Assembly: GCF_041505935.1 (NCBI RefSeq)
Contig: NZ_CP140110.1
Reading direction: 5' to 3' (one strand)
DNA length: 64,000 nt
Source of the DNA: Fervidobacterium_A thailandense
Lineage (GTDB): Bacteria; Thermotogota; Thermotogae; Thermotogales; Fervidobacteriaceae
Shown here one piece after another: positions 28,214-37,203 of the stretch. The position numbers and the translations under genes were made by a program. The notes under the pieces were generated by a model. It had not been told where the DNA came from, made no database searches, and saw nothing but the letters and a program-made list of their open reading frames with translations. The stretch's first letter is position 1; each line of letters starts with the position of its first letter.

Positions 28214-28943
28214 ATCCGCACATCTCCTTTAAACTTACTTTACCTTCGTAATACGCCCTTCCAACTATCACACCTTTTACATTTGCTAATCGTTCAGATA
28301 AATTCTTAACATTCTCAATATCCTGTATCGAACTAATCCCACCTGCCACGATTATCTCCAAGTCGAAATGCTTTGCCAATTGTTCTGTGAAAGTTAAATC
28401 TCTCCCTGAAAGCGTTCCATCGGCATCGGTATCTGTGTGGATGATTTCCTTGATACCTATGTTTTTGAGAATATTGAAAAGACTTGCCAAATCGAATTTC
28501 TGACCTTCGTTCCAACCGTGAGTCCTGACGGTACCAGAAGAGTCGGTATCAAGAGAGAAAACAACCTCAACTCCATTTTCAATTACTTTTGCAACACTCT
28601 CTGGATTTTTCAAAACCATGCTCGTGATTATCTGCCTTTTAAAACCAAGTTCTAAAAGTTCCATCGAATATTCGTAAGACCTTATTCCACCACCGATTTG
28701 CACGTATTGTGAAACTCCGTTTCGTGAAATCTCTCTAAACACATTGTAATTTTCATGGGAGTTATCTATGGTCTTGGAAAGGTCTATTATGTGAATCAAA
28801 GGAATACCTGCATCTAAAAATTCTCTTATCTTTTTCAACACACTACCAATTCCTGCACCGTAAGTTATAACCTGCTCTTTTTTCCCATTCACCATCCGCA
28901 CGATATTGCCGTTGTAAAGGTCAATCGCTGGGATAACTAACAT
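28203..28943 (-). CDS. hisA: ProFAR isomerase
   Basis: 246-residue TIM barrel catalysing the Amadori isomerisation of ProFAR. It has VIPAIDLYNG with the catalytic Asp, IGGGIRS and IHTDTDADGTLSG, then VAGGIS. GAGGTGG supports the ATG, which overlaps hisH by 7 bases. It is closely related in fold to HisF, next in the operon. Confidence 0.97.
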   Translation of the reverse strand: MLVIPAIDLYNGNIVRMVNGKKEQVITYGAGIGSVLKKIREFLDAGIPLIHIIDLSKTIDNSHENYNVFREISRNGVSQYVQIGGGIRSYEYSMELLELGFKRQIITSMVLKNPESVAKVIENGVEVVFSLDTDSSGTVRTHGWNEGQKFDLASLFNILKNIGIKEIIHTDTDADGTLSGRDLTFTEQLAKHFDLEIIVAGGISSIQDIENVKNLSERLANVKGVIVGRAYYEGKVSLKEMCGYAC

Positions 28944-29578
28944 CTTACCACCTCATTTAATAATGCCAATCCGTCTTTGTGGCTCTTCTCAGGATGGAAT
29001 TGTATGCCAATCACATTTCTATACCTCACTATAGCCGGGATAATTTCACCATCGTATTCGGTTTTTGCAACGATTAACTCTTCATCGCAAAGCACTTTGT
29101 AACTGTGCACAAAGTAAAAATAACGATTATCGTACTTTGAAAGCTCACACTTTAAATTGTTCTTTTCAATCGATATATTGTTCCATCCAATGTGTGGTAA
29201 TGTCTTTGATTTCAATTTAACAACTCTACCTTTCAATATTCCAAGTCCATCGATTTGGGTAAAAGTACTTCCTGACTTCACTTCTTCGCTCTTTTCAAAG
29301 AGTAATTGCATACCAAGGCATATCCCAATCAACTTTCCACCATTCGCTACGTGATTTTTTATATATTCATCCAATTTCGTTTCATGCAATTTCTCAATCG
29401 CATCTTGAAAATGCCCAACACCGGGTAAAATCAACGTTTCGTACGTTGTATTTGGATATCCCTGTATTATCTCAACACCGTCAACGTTTGAACACGAAGA
29501 TAGCGCTCTGTAAAGGTTCATAACGTTTCCAGGTACCGCTGCGATGAGTCCAATTTTAGTCCTGCTTAGATTACTCAC
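28937..29578 (-). CDS. hisH: Imidazole glycerol phosphate synthase, glutaminase subunit
   Basis: Class I glutamine amidotransferase supplying ammonia to HisF. I start it at GTG 29578, which overlaps the hisB stop by 4 bases and has GGGGTGAT before it; the frame is open further upstream but only inside hisB. The 213 residues show GVGHF, the nucleophile motif GICLGMQLLFE and QFHPEKSH with the catalytic His and Glu. Confidence 0.95.
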   Translation of the reverse strand: MSNLSRTKIGLIAAVPGNVMNLYRALSSCSNVDGVEIIQGYPNTTYETLILPGVGHFQDAIEKLHETKLDEYIKNHVANGGKLIGICLGMQLLFEKSEEVKSGSTFTQIDGLGILKGRVVKLKSKTLPHIGWNNISIEKNNLKCELSKYDNRYFYFVHSYKVLCDEELIVAKTEYDGEIIPAIVRYRNVIGIQFHPEKSHKDGLALLNEVVRC

Positions 29579-30174
29579 ATTATCACCCCTTTCGTACTGA
29601 ACACCGTTCCAGACGGTCCTAACGCCATCTTCAGTGATAATGCAACTGATTTGAAAATACATTCAGCGATATGGTGGCTGTTTTTACCTTCGAGCTTTTT
29701 AATGTGAAGCGTTATCGCTGAGTTATTTACAAACGCTCTGAAAAATTCTTCGACAAGTTCCGTTGGAAAATTCCCTATGTGCGGAGCTGTGAAATTCACA
29801 TCGAAATTGAGATACTGCCGTCCTGATAAATCTACAGAACTTAAGATAAGTGTTTCATCCATCGGGATAATTGTATAACCGAAACGTGCGACTTTGTTGT
29901 AATCAAATAAATTTCTAAAAGCTATACCCAAAACTATCCCTGTATCTTCGACTCCGTGGTGTAAATCCACATGTGTGTCAGCTTGGAATTCACTTATCTC
30001 TATGAATAATCCGGAATACTTTGCAAATGTTTTGATAAGATGGTCAAAAAAACCTACCTTCGTACCTCCACTTAGGACTCCGATGTTATCAGCGCACAAT
30101 TTCAGTGTTATAGACGTTTCGTTTGTCTGTCTTCTAACTTCACAACAATTATCGGAGCGTTCTATTTCAAGCAT
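29575..30174 (-). CDS. hisB: Imidazoleglycerol-phosphate dehydratase
   Basis: 199 residues, monofunctional (no phosphatase domain). The manganese-binding motifs DLHHGVEDTGI and KNSHHIAECIFK (written here as SHHIAECIFK) are present, with FFDHLI near the start. The histidinol-phosphate phosphatase gene is therefore elsewhere; none is in this cluster. Gap to hisC is 12 bases. Confidence 0.96.
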   Translation of the reverse strand: MLEIERSDNCCEVRRQTNETSITLKLCADNIGVLSGGTKVGFFDHLIKTFAKYSGLFIEISEFQADTHVDLHHGVEDTGIVLGIAFRNLFDYNKVARFGYTIIPMDETLILSSVDLSGRQYLNFDVNFTAPHIGNFPTELVEEFFRAFVNNSAITLHIKKLEGKNSHHIAECIFKSVALSLKMALGPSGTVFSTKGVIM

Positions 30175-30186
30175 TCTTTCACCGCC

Positions 30187-31212
30187 TTATACTTCGCTTT
30201 TACCTATCAAGGTACTTATCACCAAATCGTTCTCTTCAGATTTACCAACAGATATCCTAATTCCTTGTTCAAATTTTCTAACTGTGATGTTTTGTCTTTC
30301 CAGTTTCTCAACGATACACCTTGCTTCATCATCCTGTGCTAATATGAAAATAAAATTCGCCTTTGAATCTGTGAGTTTGAAACCATTTTTCGACAAAATT
30401 TCTTTCATCCGCTCACGCTCTTGAACAATCCTTAAAGTTCTTTTTTTGAAATAAGCCAGATTCTCAAGCGCTGCTAGTGCGAGTTGTTGAGAGATGTAAG
30501 AGACGTTGTAAGGTAACCTCAGTGAGTTATAATACTCAATCAACTCTTCATTTGCCATTATGTACCCAATACGTTGAGCGGCAAGGGAAAATGCTTTTGA
30601 AAACGTGCGAATAACTATCAAATTATCGAATTTATCGAGCAATTCAACGTACGAAACATTTGAAAATTCATAATATGCTTCATCAAGCACAATGAGTGCA
30701 CCCGTTGAAAGTAACATTTCTACATCCGATTTCTCAAAGAGTTGTCCAGTTGGATTATTGGGATTTGGTAAAAACAACACACTATTTTCATCCAAAACCT
30801 TCGTCAATTTGTCTAAATTTAACTTTTCGTACATCTCGCCTATCAAAGGCACGTAATTGAGCTTCACACCGGTGGCTGAAGCAAAGATAGAATAACAACT
30901 GTACGTCGGAGGACATACATAAAATTTCATATCTGGGAACATCAGAAAGATATCGTATATTATCTCATCTGCCCCATTACCAATGCTAATTCTTTTCTTA
31001 GGTTGACCAGTGTAACATGCTAGTGCTTCCAACAACTCATCGCTTGGTGAATCGTAATAAATCTTGAGCTTTACAGTATCGAGGTTTTTGAAAACCTTTT
31101 CGAGGATTTCGTCGGGAAAATCGTACGGATTTTCGTTGAGTGCGAGGTATATCTCACTTCGCTTTTCAGGTTCGTATTTCGGTAACTGACGAAACGTCAT
31201 TTTCCTTTCCAT
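30187..31212 (-). CDS. hisC: Histidinol-phosphate aminotransferase
   Basis: 341-residue PLP enzyme converting imidazole acetol phosphate and glutamate to histidinol phosphate. Motifs are GNGADEIIYDIF, FLPNPNNPTGQ, LDEAYYEFS and TFSKAFSLAAQRIGY, with the PLP Lys in SKAFS. HisC enzymes often also transaminate prephenate or arylpyruvates, and the adjacent aromatic operon has no aminotransferase of its own. The start overlaps hisD by 16 bases; ATG 31200 is an alternative. Confidence 0.95.
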   Translation of the reverse strand: MERKMTFRQLPKYEPEKRSEIYLALNENPYDFPDEILEKVFKNLDTVKLKIYYDSPSDELLEALACYTGQPKKRISIGNGADEIIYDIFLMFPDMKFYVCPPTYSCYSIFASATGVKLNYVPLIGEMYEKLNLDKLTKVLDENSVLFLPNPNNPTGQLFEKSDVEMLLSTGALIVLDEAYYEFSNVSYVELLDKFDNLIVIRTFSKAFSLAAQRIGYIMANEELIEYYNSLRLPYNVSYISQQLALAALENLAYFKKRTLRIVQERERMKEILSKNGFKLTDSKANFIFILAQDDEARCIVEKLERQNITVRKFEQGIRISVGKSEENDLVISTLIGKSEV

Positions 31213-32501
31213 ACTCCCAACTCCTCAAGTCGAATTTGTACCGCCATTGCGTGCGCTTCAAAACCTTCGAGTCTTGCAAGTTTTACGTATTGTTCACCAG
31301 AACGCATAAGTTCTTGACTGGTGACTTGAGTCACAAATACCTTCTTTACAAAATCACTTACACTCAGTCCAGATGAAAACCGTGCCGTTGAAAATGTTGG
31401 CAAGACGTGATTTGGACCTATACCATAATCTCCGATAGGTTCACTGGAAAAGTTTCCAAGAAATACCGAACCTGCGTTCTTTATCTGCTTTAGTAAAACG
31501 TACGGTTCTTGTGTAACAATCTCAAGATGCTCTGGAGCAATTAAATTAGAAAACTTTGCTGCCTTTGAAAGGTCATCCACTAAAAGCACGTACCCGTTCT
31601 TTTCAAGAGAAGTCTTTGCCCTTGTTCTGTTTGGCTCAGCGAGCTTTTGAAGGTACCTTCCGATATTTTCCTGCACAGCCAGAGCTATTTGTTCAGATGT
31701 TGTTATCAGTACACTCATCGCATCCTCATCGTGTTCAGCTTGAGACAACAAATCCCATGCTAAGAACCGTGGATTTGCACTCTCATCTGCGATGATTAGC
31801 ACCTCACTTGGACCGGCTATGCTATCTATACCGCAGTCTTCGATGATGAGCTTCTTAGCAAGCGCAACGTACTTATTCCCAGGACCAACGATTTTATCAA
31901 CCCTTTTTATCGTCTGTGTTCCGTACGCAAGAGAAGCAACCGCATGTGCTCCTCCCATCTTGTAAATCTCACTTATCCCAAGCCTTTTGGCAATGTACAA
32001 TATCATTTCAGAAACACTTCCATATTCGTTTGGTGGAGTGGCAATTACTATACGCTTAACACCTGCGATTTTTGCCGGTACTGCGCACATCAAAAGAGTT
32101 GAAAAATAAACACCCTTGCCCGATGGTACGTAAATCCCCACACTCTCAAGTGGCACGCTCATATAACCAAGCAAAGAACCATTGTCAGTTAACATCCACT
32201 TATCCGCCTCTAACTGCAACCTGTGATAACTTTCCAACCTTGAAATGAACTCATCGACAAGTCTTTCAAACTCTTCACTCACTTGCGCTTGATTTATCTG
32301 CTCTTGCGAAACCTTCAAATCATCGATGGTGAGCTTACACTTTTCGTATTTATTCACATATTCGATTAACGCACTATCACCATTTTTCCTAATATTCTCA
32401 ACGATGCTCTTAACTAACTCTTCCGTACCCGCAACATCACTCTTTCGATTTTCAATAAGCTTTGAAACTTCCTCAACCGAAGGATTTTTAATAATCCTCA
32501 T
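31197..32501 (-). CDS. hisD: Histidinol dehydrogenase
   Basis: 434-residue zinc enzyme oxidising L-histidinol to L-histidine in two NAD steps. It has VPSGKGVYFSTLLM, the family signature DSIAGPSEVLII, SQAEHDEDA and APEHLEI, with the expected zinc and catalytic His residues. AAAGGAGG precedes the ATG. Normal length. Confidence 0.97.
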   Translation of the reverse strand: MRIIKNPSVEEVSKLIENRKSDVAGTEELVKSIVENIRKNGDSALIEYVNKYEKCKLTIDDLKVSQEQINQAQVSEEFERLVDEFISRLESYHRLQLEADKWMLTDNGSLLGYMSVPLESVGIYVPSGKGVYFSTLLMCAVPAKIAGVKRIVIATPPNEYGSVSEMILYIAKRLGISEIYKMGGAHAVASLAYGTQTIKRVDKIVGPGNKYVALAKKLIIEDCGIDSIAGPSEVLIIADESANPRFLAWDLLSQAEHDEDAMSVLITTSEQIALAVQENIGRYLQKLAEPNRTRAKTSLEKNGYVLLVDDLSKAAKFSNLIAPEHLEIVTQEPYVLLKQIKNAGSVFLGNFSSEPIGDYGIGPNHVLPTFSTARFSSGLSVSDFVKKVFVTQVTSQELMRSGEQYVKLARLEGFEAHAMAVQIRLEELGVWKGK

Positions 32502-32558
32502 ACCATTGCCTCCTTTGAAACCATTTAAACCATTTGAAACTAAAATTAGCTTAAAATA

Positions 32559-33173
32559 TTAGCTATCCAGAAGCTTCCAGAGCTTATCGAAGAAAAATTG
32601 TAAATCCATTCTCTTAGTTCTGTATGAAACGTTGTTAACACACACCATAGCCGATATCTTGTACACCTCATCGATTATTGTTAAACCGTGTTCTTTCAAC
32701 GTTCTCCCCGTCTGGACTATATCCACAATCGCATCGGCAAGTCCAACAACAGGTGCAAGTTCCACAGAACCGTTGAGTTTTATAATATCCGCATCGATTG
32801 ACTTAGAAGAAAGGTACTTCTTGGTACTTATAGGAAACTTAGTAGCGATCTTCGTACGACGTCCGTTGAATTTAAAATCTGGAAAACTCGCAACAACCAT
32901 ACTACAGATACCAAACGGCAATTTCATAGGTTGAATCAACGATAACCCAGATTCAACGATAGAATCTGTACCACAGATACCGATATCGGCTATCCCACTG
33001 TACACATAAATAGGTACATCGAGCGGCTTTACCGAAAGAAGTTCGATATTATTTTCACTATCTCTAATCAATAACTTGCGATCGGACTTTTCCGGAAACG
33101 TGTAACCACATTTTTCAAGATACGAAATACTCTCGCTCTCAAGCCTTCCTTTTGCCAAGGCAATTCTAAGCAC
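32559..33173 (-). CDS. hisG: ATP phosphoribosyltransferase, catalytic subunit (short form)
   Basis: First committed step of histidine synthesis. At 204 residues this is the short HisG that lacks the C-terminal His-binding domain and needs HisZ. LRIALAKGRLESES starts the protein and VDIVQTGRTLKEHGL is the PRPP loop. Start GTG follows GGGAGG. HisZ lies directly upstream, as expected. Confidence 0.96.
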   Translation of the reverse strand: MLRIALAKGRLESESISYLEKCGYTFPEKSDRKLLIRDSENNIELLSVKPLDVPIYVYSGIADIGICGTDSIVESGLSLIQPMKLPFGICSMVVASFPDFKFNGRRTKIATKFPISTKKYLSSKSIDADIIKLNGSVELAPVVGLADAIVDIVQTGRTLKEHGLTIIDEVYKISAMVCVNNVSYRTKRMDLQFFFDKLWKLLDS

Positions 33174-33206
33174 AACACTTACCTCCCTTCACTTTCCTAC
33201 CCTTTT

Positions 33207-34031
33207 TCAGCACTGATTCTCGAAAAGAAAGATAGTTCCACCAACTCCACGCAACGATTCGTTGACTTTGTACTCTCCACCTGCGGCAACAAGCTTTGAA
33301 CTTTCCGTATCGTACAGTGCAAATGTCAAACCACAATACTCTTCGGTGGTACGCGCAAGTGAAAAATCAACCTCAACAGTAAGATTTTCAAAAGCACTGA
33401 ACGTATCAACAACAACCTGCAGTTGCCTTCTGTACTCTTCAGCAATGGGAAAATCCTTCCAATCTTCGAGATTTCGTCTTAAAAAACTGTTCTTAACAAC
33501 CTCAACGAGCTTTGAAACATCAATATTCCTCACACTACCAAGAATCTCAAGCTCAGAAAAATCTTTTTTATCAAGCATATCGAAAATTTCCTTCTTAAAT
33601 TGCATTGGGATATGCTTAGTCAAATCTTCCAAAACCCTTGCATCACTAACTTCCAAAATAAGGCTTGAACCTGAGTATTCAACGTACGTACCAACAATAA
33701 CTTTCATACACTCTACAAGCTCATTCAAACCTCCTGGAATGATTTCAACACCAAGCTCATAACGTGATTTCAAATTTCCAAGGTTATCGAGAAAATACAC
33801 ATGTCCTTCGTACCAAAACCTGGAACCTTCTGGATTAGCTAGTACATAATCACAGATGAATTTAGTAAAATCATCCCTCAGCTTAAAAATCTCACCAGAC
33901 TTAACCATAAACGAAACACCTGATAAAACTTCACTCATATCTCTTACACGCTTAATATCACTTTCGATAAATTTTTTAAAATTCCCAGAAACACGGTTAT
34001 AAAACGCATTAAAAAGCGCATCAAAATCCAC
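33207..34031 (-). CDS. hisZ: ATP phosphoribosyltransferase regulatory subunit HisZ
   Basis: 274 residues resembling a shrunken class II histidyl-tRNA synthetase core, as HisZ proteins do. It has RDDFTKFICDYV near residue 50, RFWYEGHVYF, and late GGEYK and GVGGTIFLFEN segments. It lacks tRNA-binding parts and is shorter than typical HisZ. It gives short HisG its histidine feedback response. GTG start follows GGAGGTG. First structural gene after the his attenuator. Confidence 0.85.
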   Translation of the reverse strand: MDFDALFNAFYNRVSGNFKKFIESDIKRVRDMSEVLSGVSFMVKSGEIFKLRDDFTKFICDYVLANPEGSRFWYEGHVYFLDNLGNLKSRYELGVEIIPGGLNELVECMKVIVGTYVEYSGSSLILEVSDARVLEDLTKHIPMQFKKEIFDMLDKKDFSELEILGSVRNIDVSKLVEVVKNSFLRRNLEDWKDFPIAEEYRRQLQVVVDTFSAFENLTVEVDFSLARTTEEYCGLTFALYDTESSKLVAAGGEYKVNESLRGVGGTIFLFENQC

Positions 34032-34063
34032 ACTAACACCTCCAAATGGGTAAAATATAAAAT

Positions 34064-34092
34064 AAAAAGGGGCTCATCGTAAGATGAGCCCC
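34064..34092 (-). terminator. his operon attenuator terminator
   Basis: 10-bp stem GGGGCTCATC/GATGAGCCCC, loop of 4, then TTTTT on the - strand, between the his leader peptide and hisZ. Its 5' GGGGC is also complementary to GCCCC in the leader region (34133-34145 area). Confidence 0.88.
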
Positions 34093-34160
34093 TTGGGTTT
34101 ACTCCACCATCAAAAAGACCCAGGTGGAGTAACACCCGGGGCATTTTGATGGTGGTGAAG
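34080..34160 (-). promoter_or_regulatory. his attenuator alternative helices
   Basis: Two exclusive folds are visible on the - strand. Antiterminator: GCCCC, GGGT and ACTCCACC pair in order with GGTGGAGT, ACCC and GGGGC, capturing the 5' arm of the terminator. Competing fold: CCACCATCAAAA, which overlaps the His codons, pairs with TTTTGATGGTGG, taking the strand the antiterminator needs. A ribosome stalled at the His codons blocks the competitor and favours read-through. This is the logic of enterobacterial his attenuation. Confidence 0.8.
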
Positions 34161-34214
34161 GTTGGAGTTTATGGTAAGAAACCGTCTTCGTAATGTGCTT
34201 TGCCGGAGGTTCAT
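34110..34214 (-). CDS. hisL: his operon leader peptide (34 aa, contains His-His-His)
   Basis: ATG 34214 follows AGAGGTG and encodes 34 residues, ending at TGA 34110-34112. Residues 19-23 are LHHHQ, with codons CAC CAC CAT. The His codons sit just before alternative RNA helices and a rho-independent terminator upstream of hisZ, the arrangement of a HisL leader. Low histidyl-tRNA would stall the ribosome there and prevent termination. Three His codons is fewer than the seven of E. coli hisL. Confidence 0.85.
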   Translation of the reverse strand: MNLRQSTLRRRFLTINSNLHHHQNAPGVTPPGSF

Positions 34215-34248
34215 ATATACACCTCTAAGTACTCACAGTTTTTTGGAA

Positions 34249-34277
34249 ATTCTACCACATAAACTGGAATTTTGCAA
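34249..34277 (-). promoter_or_regulatory. his operon promoter
   Basis: TTGCAA (34277-34272), 17 bases, TAGAAT (34254-34249) on the - strand, about 35 bases upstream of the leader ATG. The trpA stop is only 157 bases further upstream with no clear terminator, so some aro-trp transcripts may also enter the his leader. Confidence 0.7.
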
Positions 34278-34433
34278 TGCCTTACATTTCTTATACGAAC
34301 CAAACGTATCATGAAATCGTGGATCCTGAGTAAACGTAACGAACACGTAGTGAACGGACTGTTTCAGTGCTCATCCTTTTTGCTATTTTTCACACGTAGT
34401 TACAATATCCCTACGCTGTTAAGTGTTCTCTCT

Positions 34434-35249
34434 TCAATTCTGTTGTGATGACGAAATACTATTCACCTTTGTAGCTCCTACTAATTCTGTCCAAAGAGTC
34501 CTCACCGTGTGTCCAACTTTGAATTTGTCTGCTTCCCACGCTTCAATAAGTGCACTTCCAACTATGAAACCATCAACAAACTTTCTGAATTGCTCGATCG
34601 TCTTACCGGTGCTCACCCCAAATCCAAGAAGTACAGGAAGACCCAGAATTTCTCTCACAACCGCTGCTCTTTCTTTGACGTCGGTTGGTAACTTCTTTCT
34701 CGAACCCGTGACACCTGTAACTGAGATCAAATACGAGAAACCACTATAGACAGTACCCATCATTTTTAAACGCTCTGATCCTGTGAGAGGAGAAATGAGA
34801 GGTATTAAATGAATCCCTTTGGTGTTGAATATTTTTGCCACTAGTTCTGCCTCCTCAAGAGGGAGATCAACAATAATCGCGCCCACAACTCCCAGCTTTG
34901 CCAAATTTTCTGCGAACAATTTAAGTCCGTACTGCAATACTGTATTAAAGTACCCCATAATCAGCAGTGGTGTGTCAAAAGAACGTCTAAAATCTGAAAG
35001 CATTTCAAAAACCATCTCTAATCTTGTCTCCAGCGCACGCATCATTGCTCGCTGTATGACAGGTCCGTCGGCTATCGGGTCCGAGAAAGGAAGCCCGATT
35101 TCGATCATCGTTGCTCCTTCGGAAGCATAGAAACAAAGAAGCTCGTACGTTGCTCCAAGGTTCGGATCTCCAACTGTAAGGTATGGGATAATGGCTTTCC
35201 CATGCCGGCAAACGTCTCTGAGTTTTTCATCGAGTGCGTTTTCAAGCAT
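34434..35249 (-). CDS. trpA: Tryptophan synthase alpha chain
   Basis: Cleaves indole-3-glycerol phosphate to indole, passed to TrpB. 271 residues; IPYLTVGDP, the signature EIGLPFSDPIADGPVIQ with catalytic Glu and the Asp, and LLGFGVST for phosphate binding. GGAGGG supports ATG 35249, which overlaps trpB by 8 bases. Last gene of the 15-gene aromatic operon. Confidence 0.97.
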   Translation of the reverse strand: MLENALDEKLRDVCRHGKAIIPYLTVGDPNLGATYELLCFYASEGATMIEIGLPFSDPIADGPVIQRAMMRALETRLEMVFEMLSDFRRSFDTPLLIMGYFNTVLQYGLKLFAENLAKLGVVGAIIVDLPLEEAELVAKIFNTKGIHLIPLISPLTGSERLKMMGTVYSGFSYLISVTGVTGSRKKLPTDVKERAAVVREILGLPVLLGFGVSTGKTIEQFRKFVDGFIVGSALIEAWEADKFKVGHTVRTLWTELVGATKVNSISSSQQN

Positions 35250-36507
35250 TTCTCATCCCTCCATGGTGTTTCTTGGATTCACCATCGTAAGAGATCACTA
35301 TACTGAGATCCTTGTCACCCCGGCCAGAGAGGTTTATAAGTACGCTCTTGCCTTTTAATTCAGCAGCGTTTTCTATAACGTACGCAAGAGCATGACTACT
35401 TTCGAGAGCAGGCAAGATTCCCTCAAGTTTAGCGAGCATTCTGAACGCACTGACAGCAGAAGTATCGGTGACGTACGTGTAGCGAACACGCCCAGTGTCG
35501 TGTAGGAAAGCATGCTCGGGTCCAACGCTTGGATAGTCGAGTCCTGGCGCAACGGAGTAGGTGTCAAGTGTATTTCCGAATTCATCCTGTAATACGTAAC
35601 TCTTCGTACCCTGAAACACTCCGACTTTTCCGGTCTGGAATCTCGCCGCATGCTTTCCGGTTTCGATACCCAAACCGCCAGCTTCTACACCAACAAGCTC
35701 TACATCGTCTTCCAGAAAAGCAGAGAATATGCCTATTGCGTTGCTTCCGCCACCCACACAAGCAACGACAACGTCTGGCAGCCCTCCAAAAGCCTCGGTG
35801 AACTGTGCCTTGGCCTCGAAGCCTATTGTCGAAACGAACGTCCTCACGAGCTGAGGAAATGGGTACGGGCCGAAAACGGTGCCGAGTACGTAATGGGTTG
35901 TGCGCACGTTTGTGGTCCAATCACGCAGTGCTTCGTTAATGGCGTCCTTCAGCGTTCTTGTCCCACTTTTAACGGGAACAACCGTGGCACCGAGCATCTT
36001 CATCCGCTCTACGTTAACCCGCTGCCGCTCGACATCGTCAGCTCCCATGTAAATGGTGCACTCAAGGCCGAGGAGCGCACAGCATGTTGCCGTGGCAACA
36101 CCGTGCTGCCCAGCGCCGGTTTCGGCTATTATCCTCGTCTTGCCAAGTTTCTTCGCAAGGAGTGTTTGCCCTAAGGCATTCAGGATCTTGTGCGCTCCAG
36201 TGTGGTTAAGGTCTTCGCGTTTCAAGTAAACCTCCACACCGAGTTCCTTGGAGAGCCTTCGTGCGTGGAAAAGAGGAGTCGGTCGGCCAACGTAATCTCT
36301 GAGCAGTCTTCGGTATTCGTTCTGGAATTCTTCGTCTGGAACGATGTGCAAAAGTCCTTGTTCGAGTTCAATTAGGGCTGGCACGAGCGTTTCCGCTACG
36401 TAGACGCCACCATACTCCCCATAGTAGCGTGACTGCGGCACTTCGAATGTTGCACCAACCCGTATTGTATTTCTGTCTTTTATGTTTTCGAGTTGTCTAT
36501 CAAACAT
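35242..36507 (-). CDS. trpB: Tryptophan synthase beta chain
   Basis: PLP enzyme condensing indole and serine. I take ATG 36507, 9 bases after GGAGGG; an in-frame TTG lies at 36516. About 421 residues, somewhat long at both ends. Contains YLKREDLNHTGAHKI with the PLP Lys, GAGQHGVATA, CVGGGSNAIG and NLSGRGDKD, features of the canonical TrpB1 form rather than TrpB2. Confidence 0.97.
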   Translation of the reverse strand: MFDRQLENIKDRNTIRVGATFEVPQSRYYGEYGGVYVAETLVPALIELEQGLLHIVPDEEFQNEYRRLLRDYVGRPTPLFHARRLSKELGVEVYLKREDLNHTGAHKILNALGQTLLAKKLGKTRIIAETGAGQHGVATATCCALLGLECTIYMGADDVERQRVNVERMKMLGATVVPVKSGTRTLKDAINEALRDWTTNVRTTHYVLGTVFGPYPFPQLVRTFVSTIGFEAKAQFTEAFGGLPDVVVACVGGGSNAIGIFSAFLEDDVELVGVEAGGLGIETGKHAARFQTGKVGVFQGTKSYVLQDEFGNTLDTYSVAPGLDYPSVGPEHAFLHDTGRVRYTYVTDTSAVSAFRMLAKLEGILPALESSHALAYVIENAAELKGKSVLINLSGRGDKDLSIVISYDGESKKHHGGMRNA

Positions 36508-37177
36508 CGTAACCAACCCTCCTGAAGAGTTCGATCATTTTTTTCGGATCCTTCTTCCCCGGCCGTTCTTCGACGCCACTTGAAACATCTATGGCATATG
36601 GTCCGTAACGCAACGCCTCAGATACGTTCTCTGGCGTAATTCCGCCAGCAAGTATAAAAGGAATGGAAAGTTCTGAGAGCACCGACCAGTCGAACTTCGC
36701 TCCCGCTCCGCCGTACTTCTCGGTGAAACCTTCGATGAGTGGGAAGCACTTTAACGAAACGTGACCGACTTCATTAAGTGACCGAACGAGCCAACGAACG
36801 TCTTCATCGGCTTTGATCCTGAACGGTCGTATAATGTGCCGACTGTTCACAAATTGGGAGAGTTCCTCGTACCTGTCCGCATTGTCGTAATAAACCTGGA
36901 TGAAACTAAGGCTGAGAGCTCTCATGACATTAAGAACAGCCTCTGGTCGCTCGTTCACAAAGACACCTACGGTTGACACGAACACCGGGAGTCTTTCTAT
37001 AATCCCTAAAGCCTTTTCGGGGCTGACGTACCGTGGGCTCTTTTCGTAAAAGATGAAGCCGAGCGCGTCGGCTCCAAGCCTAACGGCGAGAAGAGCGTCT
37101 TCTAAGTTCGTTATCCCGCATATTTTTACCCTTACGCGATTTTTATATCCAACAGCAAATCCATCTTCCCGATGCAT
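36500..37177 (-). CDS. trpF: Phosphoribosylanthranilate isomerase
   Basis: 225-residue TIM barrel for the third Trp-specific step. VKICGITNLEDA carries the catalytic Cys; LGFIFYEKSPRYV, LAGGITPENV and IDVSSGVEERPGKKD follow, with the catalytic Asp. ATG 37177 follows GAGGTGGGG and gives a 15-residue extension before the usual start. Overlaps trpB by 8 bases. Confidence 0.96.
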   Translation of the reverse strand: MHREDGFAVGYKNRVRVKICGITNLEDALLAVRLGADALGFIFYEKSPRYVSPEKALGIIERLPVFVSTVGVFVNERPEAVLNVMRALSLSFIQVYYDNADRYEELSQFVNSRHIIRPFRIKADEDVRWLVRSLNEVGHVSLKCFPLIEGFTEKYGGAGAKFDWSVLSELSIPFILAGGITPENVSEALRYGPYAIDVSSGVEERPGKKDPKKMIELFRRVGYDV

Positions 37178-37203
37178 TTCCCCACCTCAAGCTTTCAGTC
37201 TTG

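Noticed and set aside
34385..34410. CACGTAGTTA resembling the CRISPR-like repeat core
   Set aside because: Only about ten bases match, it is isolated, and flanks do not match the repeat.
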